This document shows, piece by piece, positions 1 through 11,226 of a stretch of 64,000 nt of DNA. The DNA is from Sanguinoderma infundibulare. Taxonomy: Eukaryota > Basidiomycota > Agaricomycetes > Polyporales > Polyporaceae. A program made the translations under genes and the position numbers. The stretch's first letter is position 1. Each line of letters begins with the position of its first letter. The notes below the pieces were generated by a model, which did not search any database, was not told where the DNA came from, and saw only the letters and a list, made by a program, of their open reading frames with translations. The stretch is taken from NCBI GenBank assembly GCA_032821775.1, contig JAVLRN010000018.1:62001-126000 (forward strand). The letters are read 5' to 3'.

Positions 1-320
1 TTTACGCACTGCGCGGGACCGGGCATCCGGCGATGTTGACGAGACCACCTTTAACTTGAAGTTGCCGGTGATCCTGCTCCACGACACCTCCAAGCCAGAA
101 CACGTAAGAGTCTGCTCAGACGTGGTAATGGTCGGCAGCTGTCTGCATGGGTCCAGGAAGATGATAACGAATGGCGACCGCCTGAGTACCGCCGCGGTGA
201 CCGGAACTTGGAGACGTTCGTGGTCTTGCTTGTGGACGTACGTGAAATGAGGGAGTTCGACTCGCATCAGAGGGCCAATGCGACGGTACTCTAGCGACGG
301 GAATCAGGGATATTGTTGGA
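1..320 (-). pseudogene. HET-family C-terminal fragment (relic, copy 1)
   Basis: Read on the minus strand this stretch contains pieces such as YVQQQDHERPQVPVT and LQVKGGLVNIAG. They recur at 3.65-3.93 kb (minus) and at 51.03-51.25 kb (plus), where they follow a recognisable but decayed HET domain. This is therefore probably the region behind a HET domain, cut off from its N-terminal part. Frames change several times and no long ORF survives. The fragment starts at the window edge, so more of it may lie outside. The HET assignment rests on the 51-kb context; by itself the fragment has no diagnostic motif. Confidence 0.5.
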
Positions 321-769
321 TGCAAGAGGGAGGTAGCTCTACGCTGATACGTGCGCGAACGGCTGCAGTTGCCGAATTGGTTGACAGACAGAGAAGGGGA
401 GATGTTCGCCCTTCTCTAGTGGTGGGCTGGGCTCTGAAACGAAGGTCAGACGAAGACGATGCCGACATAGCGGATGGACTCACCCAGCCGGGGATAGTTT
501 GGTGGTCCATCTGCTCTCTGGGAGCCTAACTAGCTGCAGCCCGAGCCGCGGCGTCCAATCCGACGCATGTGGTCACGTGCCAGATTGACCTCCGGTTCGA
601 CCTGCGCGAAGGTGCGCGATCGCGACTCGACTAAAGCTTGACTAGTTGACTGCTCGCTCAAGGCAGGTGTTCGATAGAGTCGACTATCACGACATACTGA
701 CCAGCTCCAGTCAAAATTCCGGGACGGTTGCACACGCAGGCTGACGGAGTGGTGGCGGATAGGAGGAGC

Positions 770-2060
770 AACCACTCCCGGGTGGCAGTATTGCTACAGC
801 CTCCCCTGTCCATGCGTTTGAGTTGGACGTCGAGAAGGAAGCCGGAGGTCAAGGGGCGGATGAAGCTGGTGTTGAAGTTGAAGGTGTGTGTGAGGCTGCT
901 TTCTGATGTTCTGTGCCAGTTCTGCGCACTCGAACGTGGTCGCTGACTGACTATATGATCCATAATCAACAGGGGGCGATCTTGAAATGATTCACATGCC
1001 GAAGCTGAAATGTGCCGTACATGTCCCGGTACGTCCTCTCGCACCAGTCTGAGCTTTTGCGAGCTGAATTGATGACAACCTCGCTGACAGGTCATGATGG
1101 CGCCGCAATTGATATTACTCGCCCGAGTCAAGCCTTCGAAAAGGACAGTGCAGTACGACATCATAGAGAAGATTGTCGATGCGCTCAAGTTTGATGTCGA
1201 GGATGATGGGGGCCGGACAAAGCTAAACTTGAATTTGAAGGCGTATGTGATTCTACCTGTTGATATGTGCGCACTCCGAGTCGAATGTGGCTGCCGAAGC
1301 TGACTGTATGACCCGCGACCGACAGGTGGAGAGGGCGTGGCCGATCTTGAAGCGACTCGGCGTTCTGGAGCTGCAGGAGGCCGACATCGAGAGCGCAGGC
1401 GCAGACGTCCACCACCGCCGCCTGGAGAATATCACGACCTTCGACAAGTCCGCCTGCACGTCCATCGACGACGTGGACCTTTGGCTCGAAGAAATCGAGG
1501 ACGAGGTAAGGGCTGCCACCCTTGCTAGTTCAGTTCCTGTGAATAGTGACATTCCAGTCCACGTTCATCCACAGGCAAACTGCTACCACGTCGGCGTCAC
1601 ACCGCCTTGACAGCCCACTAACACGACCCGCTTGACACCAAACCGCAGACTTCTCTCACCACGACGTCATCGATGCAGCCATCCTCGCTGGTAACGGCTA
1701 CCTCACGGAGTATTTCCAGCACCCGGTCGCTCATAAGCCAAGTACCACCGGGAGCATCTCGTTCAGCGAGGTGAGTTTGCTCTGCCTTGAATATACCTGG
1801 GTTTCAGATACACCATTGTTCGTTACGCTAAACCATACGTCTCTGTGCAGGCCCAAGCGTACCAGCTCGGCCATCATCTCCGCGACACGCCACCTTCAGC
1901 GTCCGGGACAGTGTGCGATTCGTTTGCTCCGAACCGACCTCTATCGAACCCGCTGTCGAACCCCACGTAACCTCGGGTCCATACCATTCGAGTATCGGTT
2001 CTTATGCTCATGCCACTGTGAGAGGGCTAGATGTTGCCGCTCTGTTTTGCTGGTGGTCAG
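770..2060 (+). repeat. Dispersed gene-like repeat U1, copy a (best preserved)
   Basis: Unknown family with visible exon structure. An exon begins near the ATG at 1309 and runs to a GTAAGG donor at about 1505; it includes RLGVLELQEADIESAGAD and DVDLWLEEIEDE. A short exon ANCYH starts near 1576. A longer exon (about 1650-1771, with VIDAAILAGNGYLTEYFQ) ends at GAG/GTGAGT, and the next begins AQAYQLGHHLRDTPP after a CAG acceptor near 1851. Repeated motifs at 800-890 and 1185-1255 (FDVEDDGG then KLNLNLK) suggest upstream exons. Downstream frames break near 1960. Degenerate copies lie at 20.69-21.36 and 21.48-21.70 kb. Product unknown. Intact open exons with splice sites argue that this was, or still is, a gene. 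Confidence 0.45.
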
Positions 2061-2350
2061 CTCGACCATCCGGTCGTTTCAGGGTCTGTACTCGGCTGCC
2101 TGAAGGTCACAGTGCGAGACGGGCACCGCACGAGTCTGGAGCACCGCGTACGCGGACGGCAAGACTGCGCAGAAGAGAAGTTGACAAGGAGAACGAGCAG
2201 GAGCAGAAGACGGAGAGGGACCGACGCTAGTCTCCCGTCATCGGCGGGTCTGTGTGGCGCTGTTTGTCCGTCACGCTGCGTTTCGCATCCCTTGCGTCGG
2301 GCGCGTCATCGATCGTCATTGACATCTGTTTCCAATCGCGGATCTTGATC

Positions 2351-3108
2351 ATGCTCGCTCGATCTCTTTCTCGCCCATTGCCGCCTCCTCAGCTCCATCG
2401 TCCTCGTCTTTTCACAACCCTTCGTCCACTGGCCATGCCGCGCGCACCGAGCAGACTGCCAGCTTTAAGGTCCTCCGCGTCCCGCGTGCGAGTTATGTCG
2501 CACATGTTCGCCCGCCCACCAGTTCAATCACACCATACTTCGTGTCAAGGACCCCGAGGCTTCCCTTAAGTTCTACAGAGGTCTGTCCTCATTCCTGAAT
2601 CCTATATCGACGTCTTCGTTGACCCTGCTTGCTAGGTTCTCGGTATGGATGTCGTCACCAGTCCGTCCTACGCCTCCCTGTTCTCATTGTCACACGCTGA
2701 CCGGCCTCGTCCCTCGAACACAACTCACAACAGAGCGTGCATTCGAGACGTTCACCCTCTACTTCCTCGCCTATGACCACGGCCAGGGCACGAACGCCGA
2801 CAACTGCTTCGGCCGCGAGGGCATCCTCGAGCTTACCCACAACCATGGCAGAGTCCGATGCCAACTTCCAAGGCTACGCCAGCGGCAACCAGGAGCCCCG
2901 CCGCGGGTTCGAGCACATGGCCATCTCAGTCGACACGTCGAGAAGGCCCGCGCCCGCTTCGAGTCCCTCAACGTCCGTTTCCAGAAGATGAAGAACATCG
3001 CCTTCATCCCCGCCCCGACTGGTCCGTCTTCTATCATTCCATTGAGCTTCAGTGTCTCGTGCGCATCGTATGCGCAGGTATTGGGTCGAGATCATTCCCG
3101 GGTCCCTC
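2351..3108 (+). pseudogene. GLO1: Glyoxalase I (lactoylglutathione lyase) pseudogene
   Basis: Glyoxalase I isomerises the hemithioacetal of methylglyoxal and glutathione to S-lactoylglutathione. The family sequence is recognisable in pieces: FNHTILRVKDPEASLKFYR (about 2523-2579), VLGMDVVT (2636-2660), FTLYFLAYDHGQ, GREGILELTHNHG (to about 2846), GYASGNQEPRRGFEHMAISV, ARARFESLNVRF, and a last block YWVEIIPGSLK ending near 3115. A basic, Arg/Ser/Leu-rich leader from the ATG at 2351 looks like a mitochondrial presequence. Lesions: an indel before the TEQTASFK segment (about 2442), frame changes near 2846 and 2933, about five residues missing around 2985, and introns whose ends no longer join in frame. 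The first intron (2473-2520) still looks normal. The clustering of lesions, unlike the clean frames of neighbouring genes, favours decay over assembly error. Confidence 0.8.
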
Positions 3109-3654
3109 AAAATCTGAAGTATTACAGCTTATTGAGTGAAGATAGCGGCATCCGATCAGACTGGCTGTATCTGTAGTCGTCTTTGTCAGCGAAAGCAGAC
3201 ACCATGTATCATGCGCTCCCATTGCACTATCATTAGCAGTGAGCTTCATTGCCTCAAGAAGACAAGAGATTCAGAAGCCTGCTTCTGACGCCGTCACGCT
3301 CACGAACAGGCACGACCGCGTCATCGCGCCTCGGTTGGTTAGTGCCCCCCCCCCCCTTGCTCACTTGGCTTGCGTGGCAGCTCTTCCTCCGGCAGTTCAA
3401 GTAGTCCCATGTCATCACACTATACGGCTGCCATCCCCCTCTACAGTCGTGCTCTCTGCCGAGCAGACAGTTGCACTTACGCCATGTGCGCCCTGCGCAC
3501 TGTCGGCAACTTTCTCGTCTATGCACTACCTACCGCACGCGCAATGTCCTCCGGAGCCCACTCGAACCCTGAAAGAATGCGCGCGACCGACGCGCGCCGT
3601 CCACGCGTCGGGTCAGAGGTATTCGACTCCAACCGCTTCCTCCGTCCCCGGGAG

Positions 3655-3930
3655 TACTCCACGACACCTCCAGGCCAGGCCAGATACGAGTCTGTTTCAA
3701 TGTGGTACTGGTCGGCGTCGGTCGGCGAGGTTCCAGGAAGATGATAATGACTAGCGAGCGAGAGTGTCACCCGAGTATTGCGATGGTGACTGGAACTTGG
3801 GGACGTTCGTGGTCTTGTTGCTGGACGTAGGTGTCACTGGCAGTAGGGAGTTCGATGCCAATCGGGGACCCAATTCGAAGCAACGGGTTCTCGTCGCATG
3901 CAAGGAGGATTGAGGGGCCCTCAGAGATTG
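3655..3930 (-). pseudogene. HET-family fragment (relic, copy 2)
   Basis: On the minus strand this repeats copy 1 closely (YVQQQDHERPQVPVTIAILG; also ADQYHIETDSYLAWPGGVVE), including the stretch matching bases 75-300. It is joined directly to an F-box fragment on the same strand, which is not the order in the intact loci, so the junction near 3.93 kb is a rearrangement. No complete ORF remains. The HET link is inferred from the 51-kb copy. Confidence 0.45.
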
Positions 3931-4195
3931 TCCTGAAGACACGCCAGATGATTCTCACTTCAAGCGTCCTTAGCTGTAGCTGCCTACATGAACGTTGTCA
4001 GGTTACAAGTGGATCGGCGCTAGCAATTTTCTGGATGTGCACAGTGCGACAGACGAGCTTTTCGGTGTTTGGAAATGCCGCGAGGGGGCGAACAAACTCC
4101 AGATCTGTCGCAAAAGTCATGTCGCAGAATCCGAGGGTCTGAATGTGCGTTCCAGATACACGATAGTGTGTGAGACTCGACTGGTGTAGATTCCA
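3930..4195 (-). pseudogene. F-box gene fragment (relic, copy D)
   Basis: The minus strand encodes a piece of the F-box family seen at 18, 24 and 53 kb: LQLRTLEVRIIWR matches LQLRMLEVRTIRH at the end of exon 1 in the 24-kb copy, and upstream come FATDLEFVRPLAAFP-like and THIQTLGF-like blocks. The F-box itself and all later exons are missing. The segment is flanked by HET-type sequence on one side and by unrelated DNA from about 4195. It is a truncated, rearranged remnant. Confidence 0.6.
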
Positions 4196-5937
4196 CAGTT
4201 GGCGAATGCGCCGCGGGCGGGTGCGGCTTGGGCTGGCGTCGCAGGGAGGCCGTTGGCGGCGTTCAAGGAGGTGGGAGACCAGCGCACCTTTCTGGCGTCG
4301 GCGCCACCGACAGTGTCCATGGACCTCTGCTGGCAGGGAGAGAGATGAGTGGTTGGTGAGCTGGCTGCGTGCAGTGAGAGGTGGGATGGAGCAGCTCAGA
4401 GCAACTTAGAGAGGAAAAGAGGTGGACACGGACAAAGAGAGCTGTTGGCATCGGTTGGCGGGTCAGGAGATCACGTGGAGGTTTAGGGCTAGTGCGAAAT
4501 GACTTGGGCCCGTTCCTTGACCTGCTGGTGTGGTTCAAATTGTCGTTCCAGAGGGCGAGCAGCAGGTATTTGTGGGTAATTTATTGGTATAAAAGATAGG
4601 AAGAAGGATATTTACACCGATTCTGTTTACAGATATCCTAGACAGCTCGGGAGTGCTATCGGGTGCTATCGAGCACTCGCATGCTACTTGAGAGGTCTCG
4701 GAGTGCTTGAGAGCATCCACAGAAGCTACTTCCGGAAGAGTGTTTTGGTTTTTCCTGATGTAGCGCCCAGGCTGATCCGCGCATTATCAACCATGCTGCC
4801 ACTGGCTCTGGTATTCCATGGCGGAAGGCTACAGATGCGCGCGTCTACCCCACTACGAGGTGGAAAGGTCACTAGTCGATATCACTCACCTTTCAGGTCA
4901 CTAGCGCAAAACTTCCCGTCATTCTCATCGCGGATTCATTGATTCACAAGGATCATTCTATCAGGAGCTCTCCTCTCATTCTAGATGCGATATGTGGACA
5001 GCATGGATCCATGTGTTACCCGGTATTGCATGCATCTGTCATACAGTATCTGCGGTAAGGCGGCACTGGGTTCGCTCTCGTCTCTGGAACCTTGAAGATA
5101 CCTCGGACCGCAGAATCCACGCCGGATACATTGTTCTCCATATGCCTTTCCACGGCCCTCCTTACAACAACAACGTCAATGCTCTCGGTATGCTGGAAAC
5201 AAGATGCTTGGTACACTATAAATTGTTTATCTGGCTTTATATTGCATTACCTAGAGATATGTCATAATGGTACCCATTCCGCCTATTATGACCACGATAT
5301 GCCTATATCTGACCTTGTCTTCAATTCTCGGATCCGATGAAACGACGACAGATCATACTATAGGAAGCACAGCATCGATTGTCCGTCAGGCTTCAAGTGT
5401 CCACAGGGTGCAGGTGCTCGATAAAGTTAGCAGACTGCGGCAAGTACAAAAAGCGGTGCCAGGTGATTTGCGCGGAGAATTGCGGAGAGCGAGAAGCAGT
5501 GCCAGGGGATTGAACTCCGAGGTGACTCCGCTGACTCCGAGGGGGCCGGGAGGGCAGGGCCTGGAGGAGCGGTTGGACTTGACGAACACGTCGAGGGACT
5601 GTGGGTGGCTGAGTGCGCCGTTGTTCATTCCGATACCATCATCATCTCTCATCGACATCCACCGCGAGCTCGAGATCGTCCCAAACAAAAGCCATTGAGG
5701 TCGACGCGTCAAATTCAGCCACTCGGTCCTTGCACCTCCGCTCAACGCTTAGCCTTCCCCCGCTTTGCCTGTCCACGTCTTATTCCATCTCCACCTCCGA
5801 TTCCCATTGTTCACGCGTTCAAAAGGCGAGCCTCACTCCCCCACACCCATCCCAGACCTTTCCCCTCCAAACCGCGTACTTGACCACGCACGTTCCTCTC
5901 AACCACCGCCTCTCCTCGCCCAACAACTCCTCGCACA
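4196..5937. other. Region without a recognised gene
   Basis: On the minus strand a short ORF starts at about 4320 (MDTVGGADARKVRWSPTS...) after a pyrimidine-rich leader. It runs straight into the F-box relic at about 4195, so it could be the cut-off start of a lost gene; I do not recognise it. The rest to 5937 has only short, compositionally random ORFs. AT-richer patches lie at 4.58-4.63 and 5.20-5.35 kb. Pyrimidine-rich DNA at 5.72-5.93 kb is the likely promoter and leader of the kinase gene. Confidence 0.4.
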
Positions 5938-8496
5938 ATGCAAGCAGAAGACGACCGCATGATGACCGACGATGGCGTTCAAACGCAGCAACAAACCCAA
6001 GCAACCCAGCAAGCCTCCCAACACGATGTCGTCCTTGACACCCACCTCTGGGGCTACCTTATCCCATGCAGCGCCAACCTCCGCAGGATAGACTTCCAGA
6101 AGATCAAGCCGACCTACCGCATTGGCCGCAATCGCGAGGAGCACAAGAACGATATCATCCTCCCCGGCATGAAAATCAGTGAGTCCCGCGACGCGTCTCT
6201 CCCGCGCCTCACTCGCGTTTGACTGACGCGTCTGGCGCCCGCAAGGCAACTTCCACTGCATCATCGAGTGGGACAACGACGAGACCACAAAGTCAGCCAT
6301 CAAAGTCACTGACTTGTCGAGCAACGGCACATTCGTGAGTGTCCACTCTTTCCCTTGCCACCCCCTCCGAGCTCACCCCCTTCGAGATCAATAATGAGAA
6401 GATCGGCAAGGGCAAGGTAATGATCCTCCGTGACGGAAACGAGCTCGCCTTCGGCTCTCACAATCCCCAACCAGCCAACCTTGGCGTGGAGGACTATCGT
6501 GAGTGTCCTTCTCCTCCTCACGCCGCCTCTAGGCTCAAGTCCTGAATCCCTTCCAGGTTTCATCTACCGTCATATAGCCTCTGGTCCCCCAAACCGCGGT
6601 TTCCACAAGTACTACGACCTCCAACACGAGCTTGGCAAGGGCTCCTTCGCCACTGTCATGAAGGCCCTCCACAAGGAAGAGGACAAGTGGTACGCCGTCA
6701 AGATGATCCAGGCCAGCCAGCTCCGCCGTAACCTCACCAACACGAGCGGCGAAGCTGCCGCCGCCGAAGAAGCCAAGGCCACCCACAACTTTGCTCGCGA
6801 GATCAGCATCCTGGAACGCCTCCAGCACCCGAATGTCTGCCAGCTCAAGGAGGTCTTTTTCGAGCCCTACAGCATCAGTGCGTACCTTCCGTCGTCATGT
6901 CCCCCTCGTACTGAACGACCTTTATAGACCTCGTCTTGGAGTGGGTACCTGGTGGCGACCTCCTCGAATACATTCTCAAGAGGGGGCGTATAGGTGAGTG
7001 AATCTTGAGTCGGGCTTCCTCCATTCAGCTGATTCCCCACGCAGCAGAGCCCGAGGCACAGGCCCTGACGCGCCAGATCTGCGACGCACTTGCTGTGAGT
7101 TTTCGTTATTTCGTTCGCCTCGCATGACCTAACTTTGTCTCCAGTACGTACACAGTCTGGGAATCGCCCATCGGGACCTCAAGCCGGAGAACGTTTTGTT
7201 GAGCGCCGACGACCCGCCTGTTGTCAAGGTGGCCGACTTCGGTCTCGCGAAGGTCGTCGACAGCATGACGATGTTGCGGGTGCGTGCAGTGATACCCAGA
7301 TATCAAGCCCACAGGCCTGACGCATGTCTACAGACCATGTGTGGAACTCCCGCATACCTTGCGCCCGAGGTAGTGAACCAGGTCCCGGGCAACGAGGGCT
7401 ACGACCAGCTCGTCGATAGCTGGAGCGTAGGTGTCATTGTGTTCTCCATGTACGTATGCCACCATCTCCTCAACTGCGTCCTCTCCCTGACATCGATTGC
7501 AGGCTTACGATGTCCACGCCGTTCGGGGATGATGACCCCAACAAGGACGTCAAGACGCGCGTGCGCACCCGTCAAGTTGATTGGCAGTACTTCCGCGAGT
7601 GCGTTGCAAGCCCAGTCGGTGCCGAGGAGCAGTCCCCTGCCGAGGAGTTCATCCGCCGTCTGCTCGAGTACGAGCCCAGGCAGCGCATGTCCCTCACGGA
7701 AGCGCGCGACCACGCTTGGCTGACCGGACCACACCCCGCGAACGACGCGGCTCCCCCTCCCCCTCCTCCCGCGGCAGGCCTCTCTACGCCGAAGCAGGCA
7801 TCGGCACTCGCGGACACATCGATGTGCTCGGTCGCGTCGAACGACATGGCCGTCGACGAAGACGAACCGATGGACAGCGGTCGCATGACGCCGCCGTACG
7901 TCCCCTCGCCGGACGACGACGATGCGGCCGCCGTGGGCCCGTCCTCCGCGCGCGCGAACGGCAACGGGGCGGTCATGCGCCAGGCATCGAAGCTGGTGCG
8001 CCGGAGCGACGTCATCCGGCGCGCGCGCGACCGGGGCGAGGAGCTGCCGAGCCCGTCGCAGGAGATGCGGCTGCGCGCCGCTGCGGAGGAGGAAGCGGAG
8101 GACCAGTACCTCCGCGCGGTCAACTCGAACTCGAACGGGGGGCGCGCGAACAAGCGCAAGCAGGCTGCGCGGGAGTTGGAGCGGTCGCTGTCGCCCATGA
8201 GCGAGGAGGACGAGAACGTGAATGTGAATGGCGACGCAGACGCAGACGCACACGCGGACGAGGTGGAGATCGGGGACTCGGGGCCTGCGCGTGCGGGGCG
8301 GCCGATCCCGTCGAAGCGCGGGCGCGCGGGCGGGGCGAAGAAGGCGGTCGTCGCCGCGGCGCCCCCTGCCGCGCGGCGCGGACGTGGGCGGGCGGTGAGC
8401 GCGGGGGAGGAGAGCGAGGGCGGCGGGCGGAGGCGGTCGTCGAGGCTGAACCAGACCTCACCGGCGAAGGCGACGAAGGTCGCGCGCCGGGCCTGA
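5938..8496 (+). CDS. Chk2/Rad53/Cds1-type checkpoint kinase (FHA + Ser/Thr kinase)
   Basis: Nine exons: 5938-6178, 6246-6334, 6387-6498, 6557-6877, 6928-6993, 7045-7094, 7145-7279, 7334-7449, 7503-8496. They sum to 2124 nt (707 residues) and all phases agree. The FHA domain (about residues 35-145) has YRIGRNREE, the S-x-F-H pair of KISNFHC and the DLSSNGTF loop that bind phosphothreonine. The kinase domain shows the glycine loop ELGKGSFATV, YAVKMI (lysine), HRDLKPENVLL (catalytic Asp), DFGLAK and GTPAYLAPE. FHA before kinase is the Chk2/Rad53/Cds1 order, acting in the nucleus on DNA-damage and replication-stress signals. An Ala/Arg/Lys-rich C-terminal tail with basic clusters could hold nuclear signals. 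The start at 5938 is the first ATG after a pyrimidine-rich leader. The same frame stays open behind the stop (see the next entry). Confidence 0.93.
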
Positions 8497-8730
8497 CCCG
8501 CGGACCGCGCCCAGCTCGATAAGGGGAAGGGGAAGGGGAAGGAGAAGAAGGGCTGGGCGCGCGGCGCGAAGGACGTGTGCGTCGGCCTGGCGTACTACGT
8601 CCTCGTCATCTTGGCTCTCCTCGTGTTCTGGTCCGTCGTGCTGGACTTGGCAGCTCGTCCGGCGGCGCGGAAGGTGCTCGATCCGTGGCGGCGCGAGGTG
8701 TCGTTTCTGCTGTCATACCTCGGTCGATGA
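8497..8730 (+). other. In-frame coding-like extension with a transmembrane helix behind the kinase stop
   Basis: Directly after TGA at 8494-8496 the kinase frame stays open for 77 codons to a second TGA (8728-8730). It gives a Lys/Gly-rich stretch, then a hydrophobic segment (AYYVLVILALLVFWSVVL), then a basic tail ending SFLLSYLGR. Third positions are mostly G or C, as in the kinase. There is no ATG in the stretch, so it could only be made by stop-codon readthrough, by splicing out the TGA (a 36-nt GT...AG segment at about 8480-8515 would do so in frame, but is very short), or if the TGA is a sequencing error. Confidence 0.5.
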
Positions 8731-9909
8731 TTCCCTTGGTTTGGTTTGGTGTTTTTTTTTTCTCGTGCTCTGCTTAATGCTCTCTGCTCGTCTGTGTGTC
8801 TATGCTCCCCTCCCGCTCGTTCGTCCCTCAAACGAAGATTGGTTCGCTATCATGGATTCATGATCACCAACGCACACTATCCAACGTCCAACGCCGCTAG
8901 CCTGATTTACAGTGTAGTTGTATGCCGGATTGAGAAGACATTATACCTGCCTGCCCCGCGCTATGCTACATACGTGTGGGGCCGTAATACGCTCCTTACT
9001 GCTTCCAGTGTACATGTTCTTTTTTGGATACCTCGCCACCTGCTCGCTCGCGTATACGTCGTGGTGTATGTGTGTATGTGTATGTACTTGGATTGATATG
9101 TTAGGTTGCATAAATAGAATTGCATATACCGTCTCATGGCAGGCTGGTGTGTCCATAGCTATAGTATTGACGTCCGGAGACATTGACGCAAGCCAGAGCG
9201 CACTCGGGCCCCAGGGAAAGGTGGCCAAGAATTTAGTGGGTGTCGATGATTAGCGGAGAAGTCAGAGGTACAGTAAGCAGAAATATCACAAGACAGACGG
9301 CAGCAATCTACGATGAAAGCTAGTGATGCATGATGCGAATAAAAGCAGAGGTGGACATACAGTACTACATACTCCGGTGGCGAGAACGCGGACAGGGATG
9401 AGACAGATGACTACAAAACAGACAGTTAGGATACGAGAGAACTGGGAGAGCAACAGCGAAAAAAAACATGTCCAGCGCGGTGACGATAGTAGTATGCGAT
9501 AGATGGATAGTATGAGCAGACGAGAGAATGTGCGGTGTCCGCAGGTTGTCGTGGTACAGAGACGAACGACTTGGAGGTTCAGATGGCGATACGATGAGAC
9601 AGACACGGAGGAGGATTGGCAAACAGGAAGATGTGGCGATAGCGAAGCGGACTCGGAAGGAGGTGTGTGCGTGCGGGCGAAATGAGGATCATGGACGTAC
9701 AGTACGATATCCACTAGCGAATGCGGGACACGGGTCTAGAGGCAGCAATAGCACGTGCCGGGGAAGGAGAACTTAGGCGTCCTTCCGGGAACTACTAAAC
9801 CTGCGAGAACTTGGAAGCGCGGCGAGAAGGAGGAAGGAGAAGCATTCGGGGAGCGCACGAACGCACCACGCCGGTCGCGAACTGCCGTATAGAACGGGGT
9901 CTTGAGCGC
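8731..9909. other. Intergenic, 3' regions of convergent genes
   Basis: No gene recognised. A poly-T tract (8752-8761) follows the kinase locus. A TG/TATG-rich stretch at 9060-9095 is simple-sequence DNA. ORFs on the minus strand (9.29-9.72 kb) have no family features and probably lie in the 3' untranslated region of the zinc-cluster gene. Confidence 0.4.
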
Positions 9910-11193
9910 TCAGCGGCGACCGCGGGCACTGTCGACGATGCGCGTCGGGTGCGCATAACCATACGGGGCACCCGGTGCTGGCGCCGGACGGGTCTGGTGG
10001 TAGGACGCCGCGGGGAACTCGCAGGGCTGGTGGCGCTGGATGCACTGGCTAGAAGGGCGAGAAAACGAGTCAGAACCAGAAACCAGAACCAGAACCAGAA
10101 TCCGAGGGCGCGCATGCAGAAAGTGGGATATGAAGACGAGAAGGCGGGCTGCTAGCGCGATCGGATTGCAGCCTCGAGAGCTGACAAGGGCGAAGGCGGC
10201 GCGAACGCAACGTTGCGCGAGCCCGTGGCCCGGCGCAATTGGTTTGTGGGCCTCGAGACACGGTCCTGGGTGGGAACGATCGACGGCGCGGGAGGGGCGA
10301 CTGGGATCTGCGCTGCTCGATTGGGGCGAGAACGCTGATAAGCGTTTCCGATGGTTTAATGACGCGCTTCGCGGCGCGCCATGTTGCGCCAAGAGCCGCA
10401 TCATGGGACGCGCATCCCACCCAGCACCCGGACGCAGTACTCTCGCACTGAAACCACCGACGCGGAAGAAGGTGCACGCGCCGGCGATGGCGATATTGCC
10501 ACCCCGGCGTTTGCCTCTCCCGCGAGGAGATAAAAAGGACAAGCGAGAGGACCGGGAGAGAAGCCAAGAACCGGCCAGAGGATCTCAGACTAGTCGCACC
10601 ACTCACCGACACCGCCGCGCCTCGTCGCCGTCCTGCGGGCCCCCGCACGCGATCTTGCGCCGCTTGCAGAACGCGCACGCCGCGACCGTGCCGCGCTTGT
10701 ATGGCGGCCGCGCCACGCCGTTCGCGTTCAGCTGCAGGACAGGCCCTGAGGGCCCCGCCGCGACCGGGATGCGGCGGCCCGTCGTCGGTGAGTACACCAC
10801 CACGTTGTCGCTGGAGAACGTTGACGTCGGCGTCGTTGGCGTCCTCGGCGTCGTCAGGGGCGTCGTCGTCGGAGCCCGCCCGTGCGGCAGGAACTGTGCG
10901 GGCGCAGGCGGCGCGAGGCCCAGACCCAGGCCCGCCTTGAGCTGCTCGAGTACTGGCGGGGGGCAGAATGCCCGATGCGATGTCAGTAAATGTAAGATGT
11001 GTTGTGCGGCACGACACGCACGCTGGGCCTCGTCTGCGCTGAGCGGGGAGTCGGAGCGGGACATGCGCTGCGCCTGGGAGTAGCTCGTGCCGTGCACGGC
11101 TGCCATGAGTGCGTCCCAGTCGCCCCCGAACTGCGGGAAGCGCAGCCGGTCGAAGGCCGCGCCGACCTTCCACTGGGACGGCACGACGACCGC

Positions 11194-11226
<33 letters not shown>

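Noticed and set aside
7399..8522. Long open frames of 200-313 codons overlapping the kinase C-terminus on both strands
   Set aside because: Shadows of the GC-rich, Ala/Arg-rich kinase tail. Extreme Arg content and no domain.
10040..11173. Frames of about 350 codons on both strands across the zinc-cluster gene
   Set aside because: The minus frame runs through the 558-nt intron out of phase with the zinc motif; the plus frame is its mirror. Neither has features.
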